Assembly (NCBI GenBank): GCA_946800325.1
Contig: OX326958.1
Coordinates: 5,714,001 to 5,778,000 of the forward strand
Direction of reading: 5' to 3'
Origin: Luzula sylvatica
Taxonomy: Eukaryota > Streptophyta > Magnoliopsida > Poales > Juncaceae
Length of the DNA: 64,000 nt
The first letter of the stretch is position 1. Every line of letters begins with the position of its first letter. Both the position numbers and the translations under genes were made by a program. This document shows positions 37,028 to 50,300 of this stretch, piece by piece. The notes under the pieces are model-generated. The model worked only from the letters and a program-made list of their open reading frames with translations, had not been told where the DNA came from and did not search any database.

Positions 37028-40000
37028 ATGAGAAAGTAACGAGGGTTTTAACATTACGGCATTACCATTTTCTCTAATTTATTGTTATCTGAATTTTACA
37101 ATTAATTGTTTAAATAAAGAATAATTTTTATCCTTAAATTATACGCCGGAAATTCACCTGAGGCAGTCACTCCTCCTTCATTTCTTCGCGCAAAATAGAT
37201 CGTTTCAACTCGCAAAATCATGCCATAATCATCGTATATAATAATTCATGACTGAATTACAATAAACTGTATTTTCTGCTAATTCGGGTAAAAAAGACCA
37301 AATTTCTTAAATCCAGTCGTGTGGCTGCATTTCTCTCGTCGAGACGAGCGATTTTGATATATAGATCGTGCCATTTGGTGAAAAAAAGTATGAGAAAGTA
37401 ACGAGGGTTTTAACATTACGGCATTACCATTTTCTCTAATTTATTGTTATCTGAATTTTACAATTAATTGTTTAAATAAAGAATAATTTTTATCCTTAAA
37501 TTATACGCCGGAAATTCACCTGAGGCAGTCACTCCTCCTTCATTTCTTCGCGCAAAATAGATCGTTTCAACTCGCAAAATCATGCCATAATCATCGTATA
37601 TAATAATTCATGACTGAATTACAATAAACTGTATTTTCTGCTAATTCGGGTAAAAAAGACCAAATTTCTTAAATCCAGTCGTGTGGCTGCATTTCTCTCA
37701 TCGAGACGAGCGATTTTGATATATAGATCGTGCCATTTGGTGAAAAAAAGTATGAGAAAGTAACGAGGGTTTTAACATTACGGCATTACCATTTTCTCTA
37801 ATTTATTGTTATCTGAATTTTACAATTAATTGTTTAAATAAAGAATAATTTTTATCCTTAAATTATACGCCGAAAATTCACTGGAGGCGGTCTCTCCTTC
37901 TTCATTTCTTCGCGCAAAATAGGACGTTTTCAACTCGCAAAATCATGCCATAATCATCGTATTTAATAATTCATGACTGAATTACAATAAACTGTATTTT
38001 CTTCTAATTCGGGTCAAAAAGACCAAATCTCCCAAATCCAGTCACGAGGCTGTATTCCTCTCGTCGAGGCGAGCGATTTTGATATAAAAATCGTGCCATT
38101 TGGTGAAAGTATGAGAAATTTACGAGGATTTTAACATAACGGCATTACCATTTTCTGTAGTTTATTGTTTTGTGCATTTTACAATTAATTGGTTAAATAA
38201 TGAATAACTTTTATCCTTAAATTATACGCCGGAAATTCACTGGAGGCGGTCTCTCCTCCTTCATTTCTTCGCGCAAAATAGATGGTTTTCAACTCGCAAA
38301 ATCATGCCATAATTATCGTATATAATAATTCATGACTGAATTACAATAAACTGTATTTTCTGCTAATTCGGGTCAAAAAGACCAAATCTCCCAAATCCAG
38401 TCGCTTGGCTGCATTTCTCTCGTCGAGACGAGCGATTTTGATATATAGATCGTGCCATTGGGTGAAAAAAAGTATGAGAAAGTAACGAGGGTTTTAACAT
38501 TACGGCATTACCATTTTCTCTAATTTATTGTTATCTGAATTTTACAATTAATTGGTTAAATAAAGAATAATTTTTATCCTTAAATTATACGCCGGAAATT
38601 CACCGGAGGCGGTCACTCCTCCTTAATTTCTTCGCGCAAAATAGATCGTTTTCAACTCGCAAAATCATGCCATAATCATCGTATATAATAATTCATGACT
38701 GAATTACATTAAACTGTGTTTTCTGCTAATTCGGGTCAAAAAGACCAAATCTCCCAAATCCAGTCACGTGGCTGCATTTCTCTCGTCGAGACGAGCGATT
38801 TTGATATATAGATCGTGCCATTTGGTGAAAAAAACTATGAGAAAGTAACGAGGGTTTAAACATTACGGCATTCCCATTTTCTCTAATTTATTGTTATCTG
38901 AATTTTACAATTAATTGTATAAATAAAGAATAATTTTTATCCTTAAATTATACGCCGGAAATTCACCGGAGGCGGTCACTCCTCCTTCATTTCTTCGCGC
39001 AAAATAGATCGTTTTCAACTCGCAAAATCATGCCATAATCATCGTATATAATAATTCATGACTGAATTACAATAAACTGTATTTTCGGCTAATTCGGGTC
39101 AAAAAGACCAAATCTCCTAAATCCAGTCGCGTGGCTGCATTTCTCTCGTCGAGACGAGCGATTTTGATATATAGATCGTGCCATTTGGTGAAAAAAAGTA
39201 TGAGAAAGTAACGAGGGTTTTAACATTACGGCATTACCATTTTCTCTAATTTATTGTTATCTGAATTTTACAATTAATTGTTTAAATAAAGAATAATTTT
39301 TTTCCTTAAATTATACGCCGGAAATTCACTGGAGGCGGTCTCTCCTTCTTCATTTCTTCGCGCAAAATAGATCGTTTTCAACTCGCAAAATCATGCCATA
39401 ATCATCGTATATAATAATTCATGACTGAATTACAATAAACTGTATTTTCTGCTAATTCGGGTCAAAAAGACCAAATCTCCCAAATCCAGTCGCTTGGCTG
39501 CATTTCTCTCGTCGAGACGAGCGATTTTGATATATAGATCGTGCCATTGGGTGAAAAAAAGTATGAGAAAGTAACGAGGGTTTTAACATTACGGCATTAC
39601 CATTTTCTCTAATTTATTGTTATCTGAATTTTACAATTAATTGTTTAAATAAAGAATAATTTTTATCCTTAAATTATACGCCGGAAATTCACCGGAGGCG
39701 GTCACTCCTCCTTAATTTCTTCGCGCAAAATAGATCGTTTTCAACTCGCAAAATCATGCCATAATCATCGTATATAATAATTCATGACTGAATTACAATA
39801 AACTGTGTTTTCTGCTAATTCGGGTCAAAAAGACCAAATCTCCCAAATCCAGTCACGTGGCTGCATTTCTCTCGTCGAGACGAGCGATTTTGATATATAG
39901 ATCGTGCCATTTGGTGAAAAAAAGGATGAGAAAGTAACGAGGGTTTAAACATTACGGCATTACCATTTTCTCTAATTTATTGTTATCTGAATTTTACAAT

Positions 40001-42735
40001 TAATTGTATAAATAAAGAATAATTTTTATCCTTAAATTATACGCCGGAAATTCACCGGAGGCGGTCACTCCTCCTTCATTTCTTCGCGCAAAATAGATCG
40101 TTTTCAACTCGCAAAATCATGCCATAATCATCGTATATAATAATTCATGACTGAATTACAATAAACTGTATTTTCTGCTAATTCGGGTCAAAAAGACCAA
40201 ATCTCCTAAATCCAGTCGCGTGGCTGCATTTCTCTCGTCGAGACGAGCGATTTTGATATATAGATCGTGCCATTTGGTGAAAAAAAGTATGAGAAAGTAA
40301 CGAGGGTTTTAACATTACGGCATTACCATTTTCTCTAATTTATTGTTATCTGAATTTTACAATTAATTGTTTAAATAAAGAATAATTTTTTTCCTTAAAT
40401 TATACGCCGGAAATTCACTGGAGGCGGTCTCTCCTTCTTCATTTCTTCGCGCAAAATAGGACGTTTTCAACTCGCAAAATCATGCCATAATCATCGTATT
40501 TAATAATTCATGACTGAATTACAATAAACAGTATTTTCTGCTAATTCGGGTCAAAAAGGCCAAATCTCCCAAATCCAGTCACGAGGCTGTATTCCTCTCG
40601 TCGAGGCGAGCGATTTTGATATAAAAATCATGCCATTTGGTGAAAGTATGAGAAAGTTACGAAGATTTTAACATAACGGCATTACCATTTTCTCTAGTTT
40701 ATTGTTTTGTGCATTTTACAATTAATTGGTTAAATAATGAATAACTTTTATCCTTAAATTATACGCCGGAAATTCACTGGAGGCGGTCACTCCTCCTTCA
40801 TTTCTTCGCGCAAAATAGATCGTTTTCAACTCGCAAAATCATGCCATAATCATCGTATATAATAATTCATGACTGAATTACAATAAACTGTATTTTCTGC
40901 TAATTCGGGTCAAAAAGACCAAATCTCCCAAATCCAGTCGCGTGGCTGCATTTGTCTCGTCGAGACGAGCGATTTTGATATATAGATCGTGCCATTTGGT
41001 GAAAAAAAGTATGAGAAAGTAACGAGGGTTTTAACATTACGGCATTACCATTTTCTCTAATTTATTGTTATCTGAATTTTACAATTAATTGGTTAAATAA
41101 AGAATAATTTTTATCCTTAAATGATACGCCGAAAATTCACCGGAGGCGGTCACTCCTCCTTAATTTCTTCGCGCAAAATAGATCGTTTTCAACTCGCAAA
41201 ATCATGCCATAATCATCGTATATAATAATTCATGACTGAATTACATTAAATTGTGTTTTCTGCTAATTCGGGTCAAAAGGACCAAATCTCCCAAATCCAG
41301 TCACGTGGCTGCATTTCTCTCGTCGAGACGAGCGATTTTGATATATAGATCGTGCCATTTGGTGAAAAAAACTATGAGAAAGTAACGAGGGTTTAAACAT
41401 TACGGCATTCCCATTTTCTCTAATTTATTGTTATCTGAATTTTACAATTAATTGTATAAATAAAGAATAATTTTTATCCTTAAATTATACGCCGGAAATT
41501 CACCGGAGGCGGTCACTCCTCCTTCATTTCTTCTCGCAAAATAGATCGTTTTCAACTCGCAAAATCATGCCATAATCATCGTATATAATAATTCATGACT
41601 GAATTACAATAAACTGTATTTTCTGCTAATTCGGGTCAAAAAGACCAAATCTCCTAAATCCAGTCGCGTGGCTGCATTTCTCTCGTCGAGACGAGCGATT
41701 TTGATATATAGATCGTGCCATTTGGTGAAAAAAAGTATGAGAAAGTAACGAGGGTTTTAACATTACGGCATTACCATTTTCTCTAATTTATTGTTATCTG
41801 AATTTTACAATTAATTGTTTAAATAAAGAATAATTTTTTTCCTTAAATTATACGCCGGAAATTCACCGGAGGCGGTCTCTCCTTCTTCATTTCTTCGCGC
41901 AAAATAGATCGTTTTCAACTCGCAAAATCATGCCATAATCATCGTATATAATAATTCATGACTGAATTACAATAAACTGTATTTTCTGCTAATTCGGGTC
42001 AAAAAGACCAAATCTCCCAAATCCAGTCGCTTGGCTGCATTTCTCTCGTCGAGACGAGCGATTTTGATATATAGATCGTGCCATTGGGTGAAAAAAAGTA
42101 TGAGAAAGTAACGAGGGTTTTAACATTACGGCATTACCATTTTCTATAATTTATTGTTATCTGACTTTTACAATTAATTGTTTAAATAAAGAATAATTTT
42201 TATCCTTAAATTATACGCCGGAAATTCACCGGAGGCGGTCACTCCTCCTTAATTTCTTCGCGCAAAATAGATCGTTTTCAACTCGCAAAATCATGCCATA
42301 ATCATCGTATATAATAATTCATGACTGAATTACAATAAACTGTGTTTTCTGCTAATTCGGGTAAAAAAGACCAAATCTCCCAAATCCAGTCACGTGGCTG
42401 CATTTCTCTCGTCGAGACGAGCGATTTTGATATATAGATCGTGCCATTTGGTGAAAAAAAGTATGAGAAAGTAACGAGGGTTTAAACATTACGGCATTAC
42501 CATTTTCTCTAATTTATTGTTATCTGAATTTTACAATTAATTGTATAAATAAAGAATAATTTTTATCCTTAAATTATACGCCGGAAATTCACCGGAGGCG
42601 GTCACTCCTCCTTCATTTCTTCACGCAAAATAGATTGTTTTCAACTCGCAAAATCATGCCATAATCATCGTATATAATAATTCATGACTGAATTACAATA
42701 AACTGTATTTTCTGCTAATTCGGGTCAAAAAGACC
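37028..42735. repeat. 16-monomer HOR, copy 2 (about 5.7 kb)
   Basis: Matches copy 1 with very few differences, for example TTCTTAGCGC at 35006 against TTCTTCGCGC in copy 2. Identity stops near 42735, where the sequence goes into a type-2 segment (CACGAGGCTGTATTCC) instead of the type-1 continuation CTCCTAAATCC seen near 36940. Confidence 0.88.
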
Positions 42736-43403
42736 AAATCTCCCAAATCCAGTCACGAGGCTGTATTCCTCTCGTCGAGGCGAGCGATTTTGATATAAAA
42801 ATCGTGCGATTTGGTGAAAGTATGAGAAATTTACGAGGATTTTAACATAACGGCATTACCATTTTCTCTAGTTTATTGTTTTGTGCATTTTACAATTAAT
42901 TGGTTAAATAATGAATAACTTTTATCCTTAAATTATACGCCGGAAATTCACTGGAAGCGGTCACTCCTCCTTCATTTCTTCGCGCAAAATAGATCGTTTT
43001 CAACTCGCAAAATCATGCCATAATCATCGTATATAGTAATTCATGACTGAATTACAATAAACTATATTTTCTGCTAATTCGGGTCAAAAAGACCAAATCT
43101 CCCAAATCCAGTCACGTGGCTGCATTTCTCTCGTCGAGACGAGCGATTTTGATATATAGATCGTGCCATTTGGTGAAAAAAAGTATGAGAAAGTAACGAG
43201 GGTTTTAACATTACGGCATTACCATTTTCTCTAATTTATTGTTATCTGAATTTTACAATTAATTGTTTAAATAAAGAATAATTTTTATCCTTAAATTATA
43301 CGCCGGAAATTCACCGGAGGCGGTCACTCCTCCTTAATTTCTTCGCGCAAAATAGATCGTTTTCAACTCGCAAAATCATGCCATAATCATCGTATATAAT
43401 AAT
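42736..43403. repeat. Satellite between the 16-mer HOR and the hAT element
   Basis: The rest of one type-2 monomer, followed by type-1 sequence ending CGTATATAATAAT at the hAT insertion. No other feature is seen. Confidence 0.85.
43396..43403. repeat. Left 8-bp target-site duplication of the hAT element
   Basis: ATAATAAT before the element, repeated at 44323-44330. Removing the element and one copy gives an intact monomer segment. Confidence 0.9.
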
Positions 43404-43420
43404 CAATGTTTTAAATAGCG
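43404..43420 (+). repeat. Left terminal inverted repeat of the hAT element
   Basis: CAATGTTTTAAATAGCG, differing from the right end at one position (third base A instead of G). It is followed by AGCG-rich subterminal sequence to about 43490. Confidence 0.9.
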
Positions 43421-43652
43421 TGCAGCGGCATGCAGCGTTTTGACGTTTAATTTAGCGTTTAGCGTTAGCGGGCGATATAGCGCCGCTTCACCATCACAGC
43501 GGATTTTTGATCGAAATTATTATTTTTATAATACTACAATACAAATATAAATATAAATTAGCGGTCCAATATTATAAATAAAATTATGTTGAATGCATAT
43601 TTATATCAACCTCGCAAACTAACATAAATTAAAATTCATCTCTAAGAAAAAT

Positions 43653-43653
43653 A

Positions 43654-43721
<68 letters not shown>
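43653..43721. repeat. (ATT)n microsatellite, about 23 units
   Basis: Uninterrupted ATT/TTA repeat inside the hAT element. Opposite-orientation (ATA)n follows at 43811-43844, and further ATT at about 43852-43891, so the two can pair as an inverted repeat. Confidence 0.95.
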
Positions 43722-43722
<1 letters not shown>

Positions 43723-43809
43723 TTTTTTTTCTTTTTATTATTGTAATTGTTGTAATTATAATAAGGTTATTAATAGTTGTTGTTGATGTTGTTATTATCT
43801 TATTTTTCC

Positions 43810-43810
<1 letters not shown>

Positions 43811-43844
<34 letters not shown>

Positions 43845-43891
43845 GTATGCTCATTATTATTACTATTATTATTATTATTATTATTATTATT
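43811..43891. repeat. (ATA)n and (ATT)n microsatellites in opposite orientation
   Basis: An ATA run 43811-43844 followed, after a short unique spacer with GTATGCTC, by an ATT run 43852-43891. The two arms are self-complementary. Confidence 0.9.
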
Positions 43892-43914
43892 TGTATCGTT
43901 GTCAATATTATTAT

Positions 43915-44103
43915 TATTATTAAATAACAATAATTATTATTTTATACTAATAATATTAATTATTATTATTATTGTTATTATTATTTAGTACCAATAATAA
44001 TAATAACAATAATTATTATAATAATAATTATTATTAATATTATTACTATTATTTAATAACAATTATTATTATTGTGTAATGATAATAGTGATTATTATTT
44101 AAT
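43915..44103. repeat. Degenerate ATT/AAT/AAC-rich region
   Basis: Mixed imperfect trinucleotide repeats (ATTATT, AATAAT, AATAACAAT) with multiple local inversions of orientation. No unique sequence of any length is seen. Confidence 0.85.
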
Positions 44104-44139
<36 letters not shown>

Positions 44140-44165
44140 AATAATAATCATCATCATCATCATCA
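44104..44165. repeat. (AAC)n, (AAT)n and (ATC)n microsatellites
   Basis: An AAC run of about 12 units (44104-44138), about four AAT units, then about six ATC units ending at CATCACGCTATAGCG, the start of the right subterminal region. Confidence 0.93.
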
Positions 44166-44304
44166 CGCTATAGCGCCGCTACGGACGCTATAATTGAACG
44201 CTTCAACGCTATAGCGGTCCGCTATAGCGTTGCAGCGGAACAAAACGCTACAGTGCTATATTCCGAAGCGATGCAGCATTTGCCTCCCAAAACCCGCTAT
44301 AGCG
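44166..44304. repeat. hAT right subterminal CGCTATAGCG motif cluster
   Basis: Four copies of the 10-bp palindrome CGCTATAGCG (44166, 44207, 44220, 44295) among further AGCG and GCAGCG motifs. By analogy with hAT elements these are candidate transposase-binding sites. The left arm (43415-43490) has AGCG repeats and one imperfect GATATAGCGCC. Confidence 0.75.
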
Positions 44305-44305
44305 C

Positions 44306-44322
44306 CGCTATTTAAAACACTG
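44306..44322 (-). repeat. Right terminal inverted repeat of the hAT element
   Basis: CGCTATTTAAAACACTG on the + strand, the reverse complement of the left terminus with one mismatch. Confidence 0.9.
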
Positions 44323-44330
44323 ATAATAAT
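44323..44330. repeat. Right 8-bp target-site duplication of the hAT element
   Basis: ATAATAAT identical to 43396-43403; the satellite continues with TCATGACTGAATTAC. Confidence 0.9.
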
Positions 44331-47300
44331 TCATGACTGAATTACAATAAACTGTGTTTTCTGCTAATTCGGGTCAAAAAGACCAAATCTCCCAAATCCA
44401 GTCACGTGGCTGCATTTCTCTCGTCGAGACGAGCGATTTTGATATATAGATCGTGCCATTTGGTGAAAAAAAGTATGAGAAAGTAACGAGGGTTTAAACA
44501 TTACGGCATTACCATTTACTCTAATTTATTGTTATCTGAATTTTACAATTAATTGTATAAATAAAGAATAATTTTTATCCTTAAATTATACGCCGGAAAT
44601 TCACCGGAGGCGGTCACTCCTCCTTCATTTCTTCGCGCAAAATAGATCGTTTTCAACTCGCAAAATCATGCCATAATCATCGTATATAATAATTCATGAC
44701 TGAATTACAATAAACTGTATTTTCTGCTAATTCGGGTCAAAAAGACCAAATCTCCTAAATCCAGTCGCGTGGCTGCATTTCTCTCGTCGAGACGAGCGAT
44801 TTTGATATATAGATCGTGCCATTTGGTGAAAAAAAGTATGAGAAAGTAACGAGGGTTTTAACATTACGGCATTACCATTTTCTCTAATTTATTGTTATCT
44901 GAATTTTACAATTAATTGGTTAAATAAAGAATAATTTTTTTCCTTAAATTATACGCCGGAAATTCACTGGAGGCGGACTCTCCTTCTTCATTTCTTCGCG
45001 CAAAATAGGACGTTTTCAACTCGCAAAATCATGCCATAATCATCGTATTTAATAATTCATGACTGAATTACAAAAAACAGTATTTTCTGCTAATTCGGGT
45101 CAAAAAGGCCAAATCTCCCAAATCCAGTCACGAGGCTGTATTCCTCTCGTCGAGGCGAGCGATTTTGATATAAAAATCGTGCCATTTGGTGAAAGTATGA
45201 GAAAGTTACGAAGATTTTAACATAACGGCATTACCATTTAATCTAATTTATTGTTATCTGAATTTTACAATTAATTGGTTAAATAATGAATAACTTTTAT
45301 CCTTAAATTATACGCCGGAAATTCACTGGAGGCGGTCACTCCTCCTTCATTTCTTCGCGCAAAATAGATCGTTTTCAACTCGCAAAATCATGCCATAATC
45401 ATCGTATATAATAATTCATGACTGAATTACAATAAACTGTGTTTTCTGCTAATTCGGGTCAAAAAGACCAAATCTCCCAAATCCAGTCACGTGGCTGCAT
45501 TTCTCTCGTCGAGACGAGCGATTTTGATATATAGATCGTGCCATTTGGTGAAAAAAAGTATGAGAAAGTAACGAGGGTTTAAACATTACAGCATTACCAT
45601 TTTCTCTAATTTATTGTTATCTGAATTTTACAATTAATTGTATAAATAAAGAATAATTTTTATCCTTAAATTATACGCCGGAAATTCAACGGAGGCGGTC
45701 ACTCCTCCTTCATTTCTTCGCGCAAAATAGATCGTTTTCAACTCGCAAAATCATGCCATAATCATCGTATATAATAATTAATGACTGAATTACAATAAAC
45801 TGTATTTTCTGCTAATTCGGGTCAAAAAGACCAAATCTCCTAAATCCAGTCGCGTGGCTGAATTTCTCTCGTCGAGACGAGCAATTTTGATATATAGATC
45901 GTGCCATTTGGTGAAAAAAAGTATGAGAAAGTGACGAGGGTTTTAACATTACGGCATTACCATTTTCTCTAATTTATTGTTATCTGAATTTTACAATTAA
46001 TTGGTTAAATAAAGAATAATTTTTTTCCTTAAATTATACGCCGGAAATTCACTGGAGGCGGTCTCTCCTTCTTCATTTCTTCGCGCAAAATAGGACGTTT
46101 TCAACTCGCAAAATCATGCCATAATCATCGTATTTAATAATTCATGACTGAATTACAATAAACAGTATTTTCTGCTAATTCGGGTCAAAAAGGCCAAATC
46201 TCCCAAATCCAGTCACGAGGCTGTATTCCTCTCGTCGAGGCGAGCGATTTTGATATAAAAATCGTGCCATTTGGTGAAAGTATGAGAAAGTTACGAATAT
46301 TTTAACATAACGGCATTACCATTTTCTCTAGTTTATTGTTTTGTGCATTTTACAATTAATTGGTTAAATAATGAATAACTTTTATCCTTAAATTATACGC
46401 CGGAAATTCACTGGAGGCGGTCACTCCTCCTTCATTTCTTCGCGCAAAATAGATCGTTTTCAACTCGCAAAATCATGCCATAATCATCGTATATAATAAT
46501 TCATGACTGAATTACAATAAACTGTATTTTCTGCTAATTCGGGTCAAAAAGACCAAATCTCCTAAATCCAGTCGCGTGGCTGAATTTCTCTCGTCGAGAC
46601 GAGCGATTTTGATATATAGATCGTGCTATTAGGTGAAAAAAAGTTTGAGAAAGTGACTTGGGTTTTAACATTACGGCATTACCATTTAATCTAATTTATT
46701 GTTATCTGAATTTTACAATTAATTGGTTAAATAAAGAATAATTTTTTTCCTTAAATTATACGCCGGAAATTCACTGGAGGCGGTCTCTCCTTCTTCATTT
46801 CTTCGCGCAAAATAGGACGTTTTCAACTCGCAAAATCATGCCATAATCATCTTATTTAATAATTCATGACTGAATTACAATAAACAGTATTTTCTGCTAA
46901 TTCGGGTCAAAAAGGCCAAATCTCCCAAATCCAGTCACGAGGCTGTATTCCTCTCGTCGAGGCGAGCGATTTTGATATAAAAATCGTGCCATTTGGTGAA
47001 AGTATGAGAAAGTTACGAAGATTTTAACATAACGGCATTACCATTTTCTCTAGTTTATTGTTTTGTGCATTTTACAATTAATTGGTTAAATAATGAATAA
47101 CTTTTATCCTTAAATTATACGCCGGAAATTCACTGGAGGCGGTCACTCCTCCTTCATTTCTTCGCGCAAAATAGATCGTTTTCAACTCGCAAAATCATGC
47201 CATAATCATCGTATATAATAATTCATGACTGAATTACAATAAACTGTATTTTCTGCTAATTCGGGTCAAAAAGACCAAATCTCCCAAATCTAGTCGCGTG

Positions 47301-50300
47301 GCTGCATTTGTCTCGTCGAGACGAGCGATTTTGATATATAGATCGTGCCATTTGGTGAAAAAAAGTATGAGAAAGTAACGAGGGTTTTAACATTACGGCA
47401 TTACCATTTTCTCTAATTTATTGTTATCTGAATTTTACAATTAATTGTTTAAATAAAGAATAATTTTTATCCTTAAATTATACGCCGGAAATTCACCGGA
47501 GGCGGGCACTCCTCCTTCATTTCTTCGCGCAAATTAGATCATTTTCAACTCGTAAAATCATGCCATAATCATCGTATATAATAATTCATGACTGAATTAC
47601 AATAAACTGTATTTTCTGCTAATTCGGGTAAAAAAGATCAAATCTCTTAAATCCAGTCGCGTGGCTGCATTTCTCTCGTCGAGACGAGCGATTTTGATAT
47701 ATAGATCGTGCCATTTGGTGAAAAAAAGTATGAGAAAGTAACGAGGGTTTAAACATTACGGCATTACCATTTACTCTAATTTATTGTTATCTGAATTTTA
47801 CAATTAATTGTATAAATAAAGAATAATTTTTATCCTTAAATTATACGCCGGAAATTCACCGGAGGCGGTCACTCCTCCTTCATTTCTTCGCGCAAAATAG
47901 ATCGTTTTCAACTCGCAAAATCATGCCATAATCATCGTATATAATAATTCATGACTGAATTACAATAAACTGTATTTTCTGCTAATTCGGGTCAAAAAGA
48001 CCAAATCTCCTAAATCCAGTCGCGTGGCTGCATTTCTCTCGTCGAGACGAGCGATTTTGATATATAGATCGTGCCATTTGGTGAAAAAAAGTATGAGAAA
48101 GTAACGAGGGTTTTAACATTACGGCATTACCATTTTCTCTAATTTATTGTTATCTGAATTTTACAATTAATTGGTTAAATAAAGAATAATTTTTTTCCTT
48201 AAATTATACGCCGGAAATTCACTGGAGGCGGACTCTCCTTCTTCATTTCTTCGCGCAAAATAGGACGTTTTCAACTCGCAAAATCATGCCATAATCATCG
48301 TATTTAATAATTCATGACTGAATTACAAAAAACAGTATTTTCTGCTAATTCGGGTCAAAAAGGCCAAATCTCCCAAATCCAGTCACGAGGCTGTATTCCT
48401 CTCGTCGAGGCGAGCGATTTTGATATAAAAATCGTGCCATTTGGTGAAAGTATGAGAAAGTTACGAAGATTTTAACATAACGGCATTACCATTTAATCTA
48501 ATTTATTGTTATCTGAATTTTACAATTAATTGGTTAAATAATGAATAACTTTTATCCTTAAATTATACGCCGGAAATTCACTGGAGGCGGTCACTCCTCC
48601 TTCATTTCTTCGCGCAAAATAGATCGTTTTCGACTCGCAAAATCATGCCATAATCATCGTATATAATAATTCATGACTGAATTACAATAAACTGTGTTTT
48701 CTGCTAATTCGGGTCAAAAAGACCAAATCTCCCAAATCCAGTCACGTGGCTGCATTTCTCTCGTCGAGACGAGCGATTTTGATATATAGATCGTGCCATT
48801 TGGTGAAAAAAAGTATGAGAAAGTAACGAGGGTTTAAACATTACAGCATTACCATTTTCTCTAATTTATTGTTATCTGAATTTTACAATTAATTGTATAA
48901 ATAAAGAATAATTTTTATCCTTAAATTATACGCCGGAAATTCAACGGAGGCGGTCACTCCTCCTTCATTTCTTCGCGCAAAATAGATCGTTTTCAACTCG
49001 CAAAATCATGCCATAATCATCGTATATAATAATTAATGACTGAATTACAATAAACTGTATTTTCTGCTAATTCGGGTCAAAAAGACCAAATCTCCTAAAT
49101 CCAGTCGCGTGGCTGAATTTCTCTCGTCGAGACGAGCAATTTTGATATATAGATCGTGCCATTTGGTGAAAAAAAGTATGAGAAAGTGACGAGGGTTTTA
49201 ACATTACGGCATTACCATTTTCTCTAATTTATTGTTATCTGAATTTTACAATTAATTGGTTAAATAAAGAATAATTTTTTTCCTTAAATTATACGCCGGA
49301 AATTCACTGGAGGCGGTCTCTCCTTCTTCATTTCTTCGCGCAAAATAGGACGTTTTCAACTCGCAAAATCATGCCATAATCATCGTATTTAATAATTCAT
49401 GACTGAATTACAATAAACAGTATTTTCTGCTAATTCGGGTCAAAAAGGCCAAATCTCCCAAATCCAGTCACGAGGCTGTATTCCTCTCGTCGAGGCGAGC
49501 GATTTTGATATAAAAATCGTGCCATTTGGTGAAAGTATGAGAAAGTTACGAAGATTTTAACATAACGGCATTACCATTTTCTCTAGTTTATTGTTTTGTG
49601 CATTTTACAATTAATTGGTTAAATAATGAATAACTTTTATCCTTAAATTATACGCCGGAAATTCACTGGAGGCGGTCACTCCTCCTTCATTTCTTCGCGC
49701 AAAATAGATCGTTTTCAACTCGCAAAATCATGCCATAATCATCGTATATAATAATTCATGACTGAATTACAATAAACTGTATTTTCTGCTAATTCGGGTC
49801 AAAAAGACCAAATCTCCCAAATCTAGTCGCGTGGCTGCATTTGTCTCGTCGAGACGAGCGATTTTGATATATAGATCGTGCCATTTGGTGAAAAAAGTAT
49901 GAGAAAGTAACGAGGGTTTTAACATTACGGCATTACCATTTTCTCTAATTTATTGTTATCTGAATTTTACAATTAATTGTTTAAATAAAGAATAATTTTT
50001 ATCCTTAAATTATACGCCGGAAATTCACCGGAGGCGGGCACTCCTCCTTCATTTCTTCGCGCAAATTAGATCATTTTCAACTCGTAAAATCATGCCATAA
50101 TCATCGTATATAATAATTCATGACTGAATTACAATAAACTGTATTTTCTGCTAATTTGGGTAAAAAAGATCAAATCTCTTAAATCCAGTCGCGTGGCTGC
50201 ATTTCTCTCGTCGAGACGAGCGATTTTGATATATAGATCGTGCCATTTGGTGAAAAAAAGTATGAAAAAGTAACGAGGGTTTTAACATTACGGCATTACC

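Larger units (their letters stand above)
43404..44322. mobile_element. Non-autonomous hAT element (919 bp) with microsatellite interior
   Basis: Inserted in a satellite monomer. Seen directly: 8-bp target duplication ATAATAAT; 17-bp terminal inverted repeats (left CAATGTTTTAAATAGCG, right as reverse complement CAGTGTTTTAAATAGCG, one mismatch); and subterminal regions dense in AGCG, GCAGCG and the palindrome CGCTATAGCG (right arm at 44166, 44207, 44220 and 44295). An 8-bp duplication, CA...TG termini and clustered subterminal motifs are hallmarks of hAT transposons, where such motifs bind transposase. The interior is almost entirely ATT/AAT, AAC and ATC trinucleotide repeats. There is no transposase; the 103-aa minus-strand frame at 43619-43930 is an Asn/Tyr run from the microsatellite. 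It would depend on a related autonomous hAT elsewhere. Confidence 0.9.

Noticed and set aside
43619..43930. 103-aa Asn/Tyr-rich minus-strand frame
   Set aside because: Direct translation of ATT/ATA microsatellites within the hAT element.
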